Part shown: piece after piece, positions 8,134-16,908 of the stretch | Layout: each line of letters begins with the position of its first letter | Numbering within the stretch: position 1 is the first letter of the stretch | Source of the DNA: Halalkalibacter sp. APA_J-10(15) | GTDB taxonomy: Bacteria; Bacillota; Bacilli; Bacillales; Bacillaceae_D | Assembly (NCBI RefSeq): GCF_023017105.1 | Contig: NZ_JALKEV010000001.1 | Span: 372,001 to 436,000, forward strand | Direction: 5' to 3' | DNA length: 64,000 nucleotides | Notes under the pieces: generated by a model | What the model was told of the DNA's origin: nothing | What the model saw: the letters and a program-made list of their open reading frames with translations, nothing else | The model's database searches: none | Position numbers and translations under genes: made by a program

Positions 8134-11100
8134 ATGATGAAGGTTTATAAAACGGAAAGCATCTGGAAGCGTTGTTCTGCCATTATGCTTTCTTTGACTC
8201 TTATTTTAGGTAGTTTTGCGACAGCAGGAGTCCCTACTACGGTAATGGCAACCGAAGAGTCTCATAACACATATAGAGGTCCAGGTGGGGTAAATGGCGC
8301 TTCTTTATGGCTAAAAGCAAGTGATGAAGCAGAAGTCGCTGACGGTAAGGTTGACACTTGGACAGATTTAACGACTGGAAAAGTGTTTTCAACGGATGAA
8401 ACTTATAACGGTGTAACATATGATGATCGTATTGCTAACTTTAATCCTGCTGTGATATTTAACGGTGGAAAGATGGATGGCGACGAAGATAGTTTTATGA
8501 ATGTAAAGGAAAGCTTCGCTGTTGCCAAGCACAATAATGGCGGTGCGCTATTTGCAACAAAACCGAATGCTGCTAACCTCCAAGGGTTCTTTAGAAGCAG
8601 TACGGTTCAATTTATTAACCATGGAGGAGTTGGAGGTGTAGGGGGTGCACGAACATTATCAACTCCTAACGAAAAATATGAAGATTTCTTAAGGTTACTT
8701 TCCGTATCGTCTCCAATGGCAAGGGCTTGGGAAAACGGAGTAGCAGGCCCTGGAAATAGTGGTTTCACTGATAACGGAAGTGCTTTTGAGTTGAAATTAG
8801 GTGTTGCCAACAATAATTCTCAATGGTTAAACGGGCACATTGCTGAACTGATTGTATTTGATGATGCTAGAGAGCTTACGGTTGATGAACATAAGAGAAT
8901 CAATAGTTATTTGTCGCTAAAATATGGTATTACTCTTAAAGACGATAATGGGAACCCTACTGATTACATTGCGAGTGATGGTACTACTACAATGTGGACA
9001 GCGTCTGATAATGACGACTATGGTTATCGGATTACAGGAATAGGTCGTGATGATGACAGTGCACTAAAACAGAAGCAGTCAAAATCAGTTGATTTGGATG
9101 CCAATGTAACAATTGCATTAGGTGATTCGATAGCTACAACCAACGTAACTAATTCCAGTGAAATAACAGTCGATAAAACGTTCTTTACATTTAGCGATGA
9201 TGACGGTAGCAAGGAATATCAGCAAAGTACAATTGAGGAACCAGAAACAGGACATCACCTGAAGAAAATGAAGCGTGTGTACAAAGTCGAAGCGAGCAAC
9301 GAATGGTTTAGCAATGACAGCACATTAGTGACATTTAAGTTGGACGTTGATGAGGATCCTAATGCACCAGTCTACAATTACTATTTGCTTACAAGTGAAG
9401 ACGGTGTGAACTTTAATCATCCTACTGTTGAAAATCAATTAAATAGTGAATATGAAATTACTGTTGAAAGCAGTAGTTTGGAATATTTCACATTTGCAAA
9501 AGTATACAAAGAAGATTTAAAAGAACTATTGGATGACCTCCCTGACCTTGACGAGAATGATTACACAACGAATAGTTGGCAAGACTATGAAGATGCATTA
9601 GACCAGGCAGAGGATGTGTTAGCAAAGGGAACATCTTCACAGCAAGCAGTAGACGAAGCGTTAGAAGCCTTGCAAAAAGCAATCGAAGACTTAACCTTGA
9701 GAATTGACATTACGGAGCCTGACGAAGAAACGGTTTTTATAGCACGTCCTGAAATTAAAGGTACAGTAGCATTAGGTTCAGAAGTTACTGCGGAAATACA
9801 AGATCGAGATGGTAATATTGTGAATAATCCAGAAGTAACAATAGAAACGGATGGTACGTGGAGATTTACACCGGATATTGATCTTGATGACGGTGAATAC
9901 GTTATAGTAGTAACAGCAGAAAAAGGTGGGAAATCAAATAGTACATCGAAGGAATTAACGATTGATGCTGCGTTGCCTACGGTTAATATCAATGATCCAG
10001 GCACAGATCCGGTCGATGATGCAACGCCAACGTTCACAGGAACGGCAACACCAGGCTCAGAGGTCACAATTGAGCTAGAAGACGAAGAAGGCAACAAAGT
10101 AACGGGAACGGTCACAGCGGATGAAGACGGCAACTGGACGTACACGCCAGCCGAACCGCTAGAAAACGGCCCATACGCGATTACGGTCACAGCGGAGAAA
10201 GATGGAAAAACATCCGAGCCAGTAACAGGCAGCATCGAAATCGCAGTGATTCCAGAGCCAGAAGTGACGTTAGAGGAACTAGGCACTGATCCAATTGATG
10301 ATGCAACGCCAACGTTCACAGGAACGGTAACACCAGGCTCAGAGGTCACAATTGAGCTGGAAGACGAAGAAGGCAACAAAGTAACGGGAACGGTCACAGC
10401 GGATGAAGACGGCAACTGGACGTACACGCCAGCCGAACCGCTAGAAAACGGCCCATACGCGATTACGGTCACAGCGGAGAAAGATGGAAAAACATCTGAA
10501 CCAGCAACAGGCAGCATCGAAATCGCAGTCATTCCAGAGCCAGAAGTGACGTTAGAGGAGCTTGAAGAAGGTCCAATCGATGATGCAACACCAACGTTCA
10601 CAGGAACGGCAACACCAGGCTCAGAGGTCACAATTGAGCTGGAAGATAGTGAAGGCAACAAAGTAACGGGAACGGTCACAGCGGATGAAGACGGCAACTG
10701 GACATACACACCAGCCGAACCGCTAGAAAACGGCCGATACGATATTACGGTCACAGCGGAGAAAGATGGAAAAACATCCGAGCCAGCGACAGGCAGCATC
10801 GAAATTGCAGTGGTTCCTGAGCCAGAAGTAACGGTTGATGAACCAAACGAACCGATTGACACAACAACACCGACGATTACGGGAACAGCAACAGCAGGAT
10901 CAACGGTAACAATCGAGTTAACAGACAGCCAAGGCAATAAGGTGACAGGAACTGTTACGGCCGATGAAGAAGGAAATTGGTCATTTGCACCAGCAGAACC
11001 TTTAGAGAATGGCACATATGCCATTACGGTCACTGCTGAGCTTAACGGTAAAATTTCTCCAATTATGGCTGGTGAGCTTACGATTGACACAGTTGATAAA

Positions 11101-12606
11101 TCACCACTAAAAGCGGAAATCGACTTAAGTGAAAATCTGGATGAAGAAAACTACTCAACAGACAGCTGGGAAGCATATCAAACCGCATTAACATTTGCGA
11201 ACTCTGTTTTTAATAATCCAGAAGCAACACAACAAGAAATAGACGATGCTCAAGAAGCCTTAAAAGAAGCACGTGATAACTTAACGGTAGACAAGTCTGC
11301 ATTACAAGCTAAAACAGATGAGTCTGAAGGTTTAGTAGGATCACATTACAGTCAAGATAGCTGGGCTGACTATCAAGAGGCTTTGGAAAAGGCAGAAGTC
11401 GTTTTAGCTGATCCAGAGGCAACTCAAACGGAAGTGGATAACGAATTAGCGAAGCTAATCGAAGCTTATAACCGTTTGACGGTTGACAAAGCGGCACTTC
11501 AAGAGCGTGTGAATGAGTCAGAATCGTTAACATCTACTGATTACAGTCAAGACAGCTGGAAAGCTTATGAAGAAGCGTTAGAAAAAGCTGAAGAAATTTT
11601 GTCTAATCCAAATGCAACACAGGACGAAGTGAATGGTGCTTACGCTACATTAGTAGAAGCATATCTTGGTTTAACGGTGTATAAACAACCGCTAGAACAA
11701 GAAGTAGCATTTGCTGAGCGATTAGTAGCTACTCACTATAGTGAGGAAAGCTGGAACGCCTATCAAAAAGCATTAGAAAAGGCAGAAGCCGTTTTAGCTA
11801 ATCCAGAAGCAACTCAAGCTGAAGTGGATGCAGTACTTGATTCATTAGTGGAGGCTTACACGAACTTAACTGTTACGAAGGAAGCTTTAGTAGAACGAGT
11901 GAAAGATGCCGATAAGCTTAAGGGAAGTGAGTACAGTGGCTCAAGCTGGAAAGCGTACGAAGCAGCATTAAAGGCAGCAAAAGAAGTACTTGATAATCCA
12001 AATGCGACTCAAGAAGAAGTGAACGCTGCGTATGCGAAGTTACTTGAAGCGTACAATGGTTTAACGGTTGATAAGGAACCATTACAGAAGCTAGTAGACG
12101 AAGCGGACGAGCTAAACGCTTCAGATTACAGTGCAGCAAGCTGGGCTAATTATCAAAAAGCATTGAAACAAGCAGAAGCGGTTCTAAATGACCCAAATGC
12201 AACGCAATCTGATATTGCAAAAGCACTACAAGCTGTAACAACAGCAAAAGAAGCGTTAACTGTTGATAAGCAACGATTAGAGGATGAGTACGATGCTTCT
12301 AAACGTTTAAATGAAAAGGATTATGAACAGCCTAGCTGGAGAGCTTATCAAGAAGCACTAAACTATGCTAAAACAGTTCTTGATGATCCAAATGCGACTC
12401 AGTCTGAAGTGGATGCCGAATTAAAAGCACTAATAGATGCACGAGAAGCATTAAAAGAAATATCTAAAGATGGAGTTAGTGAAGAAAGTGGATTGCCAGA
12501 TACGGCAACGAACGTATTTAATTGGATGATCGTAGGAGCTGCATTACTCCTGATCGGAATCATCACTCTTCTTATACAAAAAAGAAGAAAACAAATTATG
12601 TCCTAA
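8134..12606 (+). CDS. Large cell-wall-anchored surface protein with Ig-like and FIVAR repeats, LPDTA sorting signal
   Basis: The 1490-residue protein has a signal peptide (cleavage likely after VMA, residue 39) and an N-terminal LamG/concanavalin-like region (about 45-290; GASLWLKASDEAEVADGKVDTWTD-type start, IAELIVFDDARELTVDEHKRINSYLSLKYGI-type end). Next come a first FIVAR domain (about 465-523), five Ig-like repeats (about 524-985) and seven 65-residue FIVAR repeats (989-1443). LPDTA lies at 1454-1458, followed by a hydrophobic helix and KRRKQ. LPxTA signals are known for class D sortases, and no sortase gene is in the window. The protein is strongly acidic. It is probably an adhesin or carbohydrate-binding wall protein; the ligand is unknown. 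It follows the SARP-like regulator. Confidence 0.9.
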   Translation: MMKVYKTESIWKRCSAIMLSLTLILGSFATAGVPTTVMATEESHNTYRGPGGVNGASLWLKASDEAEVADGKVDTWTDLTTGKVFSTDETYNGVTYDDRIANFNPAVIFNGGKMDGDEDSFMNVKESFAVAKHNNGGALFATKPNAANLQGFFRSSTVQFINHGGVGGVGGARTLSTPNEKYEDFLRLLSVSSPMARAWENGVAGPGNSGFTDNGSAFELKLGVANNNSQWLNGHIAELIVFDDARELTVDEHKRINSYLSLKYGITLKDDNGNPTDYIASDGTTTMWTASDNDDYGYRITGIGRDDDSALKQKQSKSVDLDANVTIALGDSIATTNVTNSSEITVDKTFFTFSDDDGSKEYQQSTIEEPETGHHLKKMKRVYKVEASNEWFSNDSTLVTFKLDVDEDPNAPVYNYYLLTSEDGVNFNHPTVENQLNSEYEITVESSSLEYFTFAKVYKEDLKELLDDLPDLDENDYTTNSWQDYEDALDQAEDVLAKGTSSQQAVDEALEALQKAIEDLTLRIDITEPDEETVFIARPEIKGTVALGSEVTAEIQDRDGNIVNNPEVTIETDGTWRFTPDIDLDDGEYVIVVTAEKGGKSNSTSKELTIDAALPTVNINDPGTDPVDDATPTFTGTATPGSEVTIELEDEEGNKVTGTVTADEDGNWTYTPAEPLENGPYAITVTAEKDGKTSEPVTGSIEIAVIPEPEVTLEELGTDPIDDATPTFTGTVTPGSEVTIELEDEEGNKVTGTVTADEDGNWTYTPAEPLENGPYAITVTAEKDGKTSEPATGSIEIAVIPEPEVTLEELEEGPIDDATPTFTGTATPGSEVTIELEDSEGNKVTGTVTADEDGNWTYTPAEPLENGRYDITVTAEKDGKTSEPATGSIEIAVVPEPEVTVDEPNEPIDTTTPTITGTATAGSTVTIELTDSQGNKVTGTVTADEEGNWSFAPAEPLENGTYAITVTAELNGKISPIMAGELTIDTVDKSPLKAEIDLSENLDEENYSTDSWEAYQTALTFANSVFNNPEATQQEIDDAQEALKEARDNLTVDKSALQAKTDESEGLVGSHYSQDSWADYQEALEKAEVVLADPEATQTEVDNELAKLIEAYNRLTVDKAALQERVNESESLTSTDYSQDSWKAYEEALEKAEEILSNPNATQDEVNGAYATLVEAYLGLTVYKQPLEQEVAFAERLVATHYSEESWNAYQKALEKAEAVLANPEATQAEVDAVLDSLVEAYTNLTVTKEALVERVKDADKLKGSEYSGSSWKAYEAALKAAKEVLDNPNATQEEVNAAYAKLLEAYNGLTVDKEPLQKLVDEADELNASDYSAASWANYQKALKQAEAVLNDPNATQSDIAKALQAVTTAKEALTVDKQRLEDEYDASKRLNEKDYEQPSWRAYQEALNYAKTVLDDPNATQSEVDAELKALIDAREALKEISKDGVSEESGLPDTATNVFNWMIVGAALLLIGIITLLIQKRRKQIMS
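10015..10860 (+). repeat. Three near-identical 282-bp tandem coding repeats (Ig-like domains)
   Basis: The segment beginning GATGCAACGCCAACGTTCAC recurs with starts near 10015, 10297 and 10579, a period of 282 bp or 94 codons. A diverged fourth unit starts near 10858. The first three units are almost identical at the DNA level, including synonymous positions, while flanking Ig-like units are diverged. This indicates recent duplication or gene conversion and potential length variation between strains. Confidence 0.85.
11098..12462 (+). repeat. Seven 195-bp tandem coding repeats (FIVAR domains)
   Basis: Seven units of 65 codons each run head to tail. Each contains a YSxxSWxxYxxALxxA core, a (E/N)ATQxE(V/I) turn and a final LTVxK junction. 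They are diverged at DNA level, unlike the Ig-like repeats upstream, so this array is older. FIVAR domains are three-helix bundles in extracellular stalks. Confidence 0.85.
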
Positions 12607-12613
12607 CTAACAC

Positions 12614-12660
12614 ACTGACGCCAAAGGCTCATAAGTAGCTTTTGGCGTCAGTTATTTTAT
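12614..12660. terminator. Strong hairpin terminator after the surface protein
   Basis: ACTGACGCCAAAGGCT (12614-12629) pairs with AGCTTTTGGCGTCAGT (12637-12652) over 16 bp with one G-U, followed by TATTTTATGTTCTT. It ends the surface protein transcript. A minus-strand pseudogene also ends here, so it may have served both directions. Confidence 0.88.
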
Positions 12661-12976
12661 GTTCTTCTAATAGGAACCCATCGTTCGATATTGGTAACGT
12701 CTCCTTGTATATATTCAGGAATATCTCCTAATTCATAACTGGAGGTAGGGAACCATACTGTCAGACACGCTCCAAAGTTTATCGTCAGTTACTTGAAAGG
12801 CCGCCCATGCTTTTCCAAAATAGCCGGAATACCACAATTAGACAAATGACGGTTACTTCACCCGGTTGGCACGCTTGGGATTCAATCAGTCCTACGGTCA
12901 ATAACACGGTGCAAAAAGGTATGGAAGACGTCAGTAACCTCGCAACTAAAACCACAATGCCACCAGTCCTTTCCAC
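12658..12976 (-). pseudogene. Remnant of a GyrI-like/AraC effector-binding domain protein
   Basis: On the minus strand, a frame ending at 12658 reads VWFPTSSYELGDIPEY, a GDVTNIERWVPIRRT tail and a stop. That is the typical C terminus of GyrI-like small-molecule-binding domains (WFPxSxYE ... E-x-W-x-P-I). Upstream the match moves between frames and meets stops, and no start or ribosome binding site is found. It is a decayed gene. The family call rests on the last 40 or so residues only. Open frames on both strands across this segment do not resemble proteins. Confidence 0.6.
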
Positions 12977-13177
12977 CTCGATTCCTTATAATATACAAGC
13001 CTTATATCGACAGAAGGAGGATAGCAATCATATTCAGTTGAGTGAGGTTGAGTCTGGGCGGATAAGGGATAATTCGGTAATACATCCACCAGTTCTCAAC
13101 ATTCCGGTATTAACTATATTGTGGTATGTTTATGGGGAGAATAGATTCCATCAAGAAATTTTATAGAGGAGAGAGCC
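12977..13177. other. Region before the second PRD regulator, no gene seen
   Basis: No coding evidence beyond possible further decay of the upstream pseudogene. The ribosome binding site GAGGAGAG for the next gene lies at its end. No confident promoter could be picked. Confidence 0.35.
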
Positions 13178-15256
13178 ATGTTAACCATAAGACAACGTGA
13201 GATTTTAAACGAACTAATCATTAACAATAATTATATATCAATGAAAACATTCACTGATCATTATAATTTGTCGTTAAGAAGTATTCGTCAAGACTTAATT
13301 ATATTAGAAGAATGGTTACTTCAATTGAATATCGAGTTAGATCGTGATAGAAAGCATGGGGCAAGGTTGGTTCTTTCCGATAAAGAGCAGGCAAGCATCA
13401 TGGCTCACTTAGAGACAGAACCTATTTTTCTAAAAGCACAAGACCGTAAAATGCATATGATCCTTATGATCTTGAATGGTGATATAGAATTAACCACTTT
13501 CGAGAAAAAATTTGATGTTAGTCATAATACTCTTCAGAAAGATATAAGTGAATTAAAGCGCTTTGTTTCAGACTATCATTTATCAATACATAGAGAACAA
13601 AAGAAAATCGAATTTATTGGTGAGGAAGTTTATATTCGTCACCTGTTTATTGATACGCTATTAGAATTATTTGATGAAGCGAAAATGATGGATTTGTTTA
13701 TTACTACTAATTCAAATGAAATGGAGATTGAATTAATATTTAATCGTTATTTCGCTTATATTGAACCAAAAGAAATCATCCATTTATTAGGAATGATTGA
13801 AAGAAAATTAGATGTGGAATATACAGATAGCAGCCTTTATTATCTTTTTATTGTTACACTCGCACAATCGTCCAGAATCTTTCATGGGAAGTTTCTACCG
13901 AGTCTATGGTTAGAGTCAAAAGAAAATTTATTAGATGCTCCTGAGTATAAAGCGATTGAAGAAGTTATTAAGCATAGTAGTAGTATGAATAAAGTTCCGT
14001 ATATAAACAAAACTGTTGAAGTAGCATTTACGACCATGTACTTTATAAGTTCTAAAAAGGGGTATGAAGATATTAAAGGAGACTATCAGCTTTATAAATT
14101 AGCAGAACGTCTAGTCCTTACATTTGAAGAAAAAGTGAATGTAAGGCTCTCTAAAAGACATAAAATTATTGAAGGCTTAGCACTTCATTTAAAACCTGCA
14201 ATTCATCGAATGAAATACGGACTCAAAATCGAAAATTATTTATTAGAAGAATTAAAAAAAGATTATCAAGAATACTTTCAAGTGGTCAATGATATCCTGA
14301 CAGCTGAGTTTAGTGAGATTTTTTATGCTATTGATGAGGATGAGATTGGCTTCATTTTGATTCATCTATGTAGCGGATTGGATAATCGTTTACCTACACC
14401 TAAAAAAAGGGTAGCCATTGTATGTAGTTCTGGTATGGGAACGTCATCTTTATTGGAAAGTTCAATAAGAAAAAAATTTCCACAGGCTACGGTTCATGGG
14501 GTTTATTCTTTGAATGATGTTAAAACGCTGACCAAAGCTAATACGGATTTAATCCTTTCAACGGTTTCATTAAGGAACACGGAGATCCCTTGGTTGAAAG
14601 TGAGTCCCTTTTTAAACCGATTAGAAACATCAAAAATTGAAAAATTATTAGGTATTTCTAGAATAGAAGAAGATGAAGTTGATGTTATAAATAAAGTGAA
14701 GAATGTTTATGATCTAGTTAAGCAACATAGCAAGATTGAAAATGAGTCCGAATTATTTCGTGCTCTTTATCGTTATTTTAAAGGAGCCTATTCAAATTCG
14801 GGGAGTATCACGTCACTTTCGGATTTGTCCTGTATTTTGTTGAAGCAAGAAAGGGCATCATGGGAAGGTGTCATTAAGGAATTAAATGATAGGCTTGTTA
14901 ATTTGAAAAGAACAACGCCAACCTATGCTGATGAATTAATTAAATATGTTACAAATAAAGATCATCATTTTTTAATTGCTGATGGAATTGTTTTTCCACA
15001 TTTAATGAGTGATCATGTACTCGATAGTGGATTTAGTATGATGACATGTGATCCACCAATAGCATTTGGTCCGAATAGAGATAAAGTGTGGTGGGTCATT
15101 TTATTAGCTGCAACAAATCCCAATGACCACCTTCCAGCTGTAGAATTATTAATTGAAGTGGTTAATAACCCAAATCTCATTAACCAGTTACAACAAGCTA
15201 ATCGAGAAGAAGAAGTCTGGCGATGGATACAAGAAAGGGAGGGACAAGAGATATGA
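13178..15256 (+). CDS. PRD-domain PTS-responsive transcriptional activator (LicR/MtlR type)
   Basis: The full-length 692-residue protein has two N-terminal helix-turn-helix domains (about 1-60, TIRQREILNELI and YNLSLRSIRQDL; 85-150), PRD1 (about 180-290), PRD2 (about 300-400), a IIB-like domain with Cys416 in VCSSGMGTSS and a IIA-like domain with His608 in VFPHLMSD. DNA-binding N-terminal domains mean it activates promoters rather than binding RNA. PRD1 looks degenerate: the usual LVIHIAIA-type histidine motif reads LFIVTLAQSS. PRD2 keeps LALHLKPAIHRM and LIHLCSG. Its last codons overlap the next gene (ATGA), so it is co-transcribed with IIB and IIC and presumably controls them. Confidence 0.92.
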   Translation: MLTIRQREILNELIINNNYISMKTFTDHYNLSLRSIRQDLIILEEWLLQLNIELDRDRKHGARLVLSDKEQASIMAHLETEPIFLKAQDRKMHMILMILNGDIELTTFEKKFDVSHNTLQKDISELKRFVSDYHLSIHREQKKIEFIGEEVYIRHLFIDTLLELFDEAKMMDLFITTNSNEMEIELIFNRYFAYIEPKEIIHLLGMIERKLDVEYTDSSLYYLFIVTLAQSSRIFHGKFLPSLWLESKENLLDAPEYKAIEEVIKHSSSMNKVPYINKTVEVAFTTMYFISSKKGYEDIKGDYQLYKLAERLVLTFEEKVNVRLSKRHKIIEGLALHLKPAIHRMKYGLKIENYLLEELKKDYQEYFQVVNDILTAEFSEIFYAIDEDEIGFILIHLCSGLDNRLPTPKKRVAIVCSSGMGTSSLLESSIRKKFPQATVHGVYSLNDVKTLTKANTDLILSTVSLRNTEIPWLKVSPFLNRLETSKIEKLLGISRIEEDEVDVINKVKNVYDLVKQHSKIENESELFRALYRYFKGAYSNSGSITSLSDLSCILLKQERASWEGVIKELNDRLVNLKRTTPTYADELIKYVTNKDHHFLIADGIVFPHLMSDHVLDSGFSMMTCDPPIAFGPNRDKVWWVILLAATNPNDHLPAVELLIEVVNNPNLINQLQQANREEEVWRWIQEREGQEI

Positions 15257-15549
15257 AGCGCGTTTTAGTTGTGTGTTCAGGGGGATTAGGTACAAGCCTT
15301 ATTCTAAAAATCGAATTGGAAAAGCTCTTTAATGAATGGGATGTTCTAGTCTATATAGAACAGTCAGATGTCAGTGCTGTCGGCTTTTCTGAAGCAGAAA
15401 TAATTATTGGTGCTAAGCAAATCATTGAGTCGATTGCTCCACTGCCTAATGTTGAAATGATTCCACTTGCACACATAGCGGATACGACTCATATTCGCCA
15501 ATCCTTGTTAGAAAACAAAGTCATAACCAGCTGGGTGGAAAACAAATGA
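15253..15549 (+). CDS. PTS sugar transporter subunit IIB
   Basis: This 98-residue IIB starts MKRVLVVCSGGLGTSL with the phosphocysteine at residue 8. An in-frame ATG exists at 15223, but the AAGGGAGGG at 15234-15243 and the ATGA overlap with the regulator stop fix the start at 15253. It belongs to the ascorbate/galactitol IIB group. No separate IIA gene is present in this cluster, so phosphate must come from another IIA or from the IIA-like domain of the regulator. It overlaps the IIC start by 4 bp. Confidence 0.92.
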   Translation: MKRVLVVCSGGLGTSLILKIELEKLFNEWDVLVYIEQSDVSAVGFSEAEIIIGAKQIIESIAPLPNVEMIPLAHIADTTHIRQSLLENKVITSWVENK

Positions 15550-16805
15550 ATGTGACAGAATTAATTAATAGAGGTCTATTTGGGGAACCAGCTTTTTTGC
15601 TTGGGATGGTTGCATTTATTGGGCTGATATTAATTAGAGCTGATTTTCATGCAGTCATAAGTGGTACGGTGAAAACGATGGTCGGCTATATCTTACTTCA
15701 AGTGGGAGCAACTGCAGCAGGAGCTTCGCTATCTAATCTCACATTAATGATTCAAGAAGGGTTTCGGGTAATTGGAATCATTCCACATAACGAAGCCATC
15801 ACAGCGCTCGTCCAAGTCAACTACGGTCAAGAGGTTGCAATCATGATGTTAATAGGTATGACAGGACACCTACTAATTGCAAGATTTACGCCTATAAAGT
15901 ATATATTTCTTTCTGGTCATCATATTTTATTCATGTCCTCCGTTATAGCAAGTGTCTTAGTTGCATCCGTTTTAAATACAACATTGAATTATTTAATTGG
16001 GGGTCTCATACTCGCCTTGACATTATCTCTTGCGCCTGCGATCTCCCAACCGTTTGTTAAACAGGTGGTAGGTCATCAAAATTTTGCAATTGCACATTTT
16101 AATAGTGTCGGTTATGTACTGGCAGGGTTCATTGCGCGCTTTTTTAAGCCTCCCAAAGGCCCCTTACAACTTCCGGCATCACTAAGAAAAATAGAACCTT
16201 TAATGCATGATCACATTTTAATGATTAGTTTTTTTTCTTTTAACCTTTTTTTCGTTTCAAGTCTATTTGTCGGACCTGAAGCTGTTTCTAATTTATTTTC
16301 AGGGAGAAATTTTTTCGTTTTTTCTATTATACAGGCCATGTGGTTTTCAGCAGGGATGTATGTCATTTTAACGGGTGTTCGGATGATGTTAGCAGAAATC
16401 GTACCAGCTTTTAAAGGAATTGCAGAACGTTGGATTCCGAATGCAACGATTGCGCTAGATGCTCCTGTACTATTCACCTATGCACCATATGCCGCAATAT
16501 TTGGATTTATTATTAGCTTCACTGCTGGTTTGGTATCCATGTTTGTTATGTCAGCTATGCAATTTACGGTAATCATCCCTGGTGTGATTCCTCATTTTTT
16601 TGCAGGGGGAGCTGCAGGAGTCATTGCATACAAAATTGGTGGAGGGAGAGGACTAGTAGTTTCCTCAATATTTCACGGAATCCTGATCACGGTTCTCCCG
16701 TTATTTCTATTGGGCTTTATGTCGGAACTAGGTTTTATGCGAACGACTTTCGGTGATTCAGACCTTAATATTATAGGTATTTTGTTAGGTTGGCTGCTCC
16801 AATAA
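15546..16805 (+). CDS. PTS membrane permease subunit IIC (UlaA/SgaT-like)
   Basis: This 419-residue integral membrane protein is paralogous to the IIC at 3264-4547. It shares the TVKTMVGYILLQVGA, GVRMMLAEIVPAFKGIA and DAPVLFTYAPYA motifs, and the C-terminal part is glycine rich (FFAGGAAGVIAYKIGGGRG). It forms the sugar channel for the IIB encoded just before it. The ATG overlaps the IIB stop. The stop codon lies inside the loop of an intrinsic terminator, so the operon ends here without any catabolic enzyme. The sugar is unknown. Confidence 0.92.
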   Translation: MNVTELINRGLFGEPAFLLGMVAFIGLILIRADFHAVISGTVKTMVGYILLQVGATAAGASLSNLTLMIQEGFRVIGIIPHNEAITALVQVNYGQEVAIMMLIGMTGHLLIARFTPIKYIFLSGHHILFMSSVIASVLVASVLNTTLNYLIGGLILALTLSLAPAISQPFVKQVVGHQNFAIAHFNSVGYVLAGFIARFFKPPKGPLQLPASLRKIEPLMHDHILMISFFSFNLFFVSSLFVGPEAVSNLFSGRNFFVFSIIQAMWFSAGMYVILTGVRMMLAEIVPAFKGIAERWIPNATIALDAPVLFTYAPYAAIFGFIISFTAGLVSMFVMSAMQFTVIIPGVIPHFFAGGAAGVIAYKIGGGRGLVVSSIFHGILITVLPLFLLGFMSELGFMRTTFGDSDLNIIGILLGWLLQ

Positions 16806-16821
16806 TGGAGCACTTTTTTTT
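16795..16821 (+). terminator. Intrinsic terminator overlapping the IIC stop codon
   Basis: TGCTCCA and TGGAGCA pair around the loop ATAA, followed by C and eight T. The loop contains the TAA stop of the IIC gene, so the left arm is coding. A classical rho-independent terminator. Confidence 0.93.
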
Positions 16822-16854
16822 GCCGTTTTAAGTGGCAGGAAATTGGTGTAGTTG

Positions 16855-16869
16855 TTGAAAGCGCATTCA
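16855..16869 (+). promoter_or_regulatory. cre site (CcpA operator) before the ABC importer
   Basis: TTGAAAGCGCATTCA matches the consensus WTGNAANCGNWNNCW at every fixed position. It lies 40 bp upstream of the first binding-protein start. CcpA bound there would repress the operon when preferred sugars are present. Confidence 0.8.
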
Positions 16870-16908
16870 TTTATGATGTAATTAATCTTAATTAAAGGGG
16901 GATTTAAA

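Noticed and set aside
9585-11090. A 501-codon open frame on the minus strand inside the surface protein gene
   Set aside because: It is the mirror of the acidic, repetitive Ig-like repeats, lacks a ribosome binding site and has a Ser/Val/Pro-rich composition expected from antisense of this codon use.
10015-12462. Regular repeats that might suggest a CRISPR or satellite array
   Set aside because: They are in-frame coding repeats of 94 and 65 codons with no unique spacers.
12807-13166. A 119-codon plus-strand frame before the second PRD regulator
   Set aside because: No ribosome binding site or recognisable domain; it overlaps a decayed minus-strand effector-binding gene.
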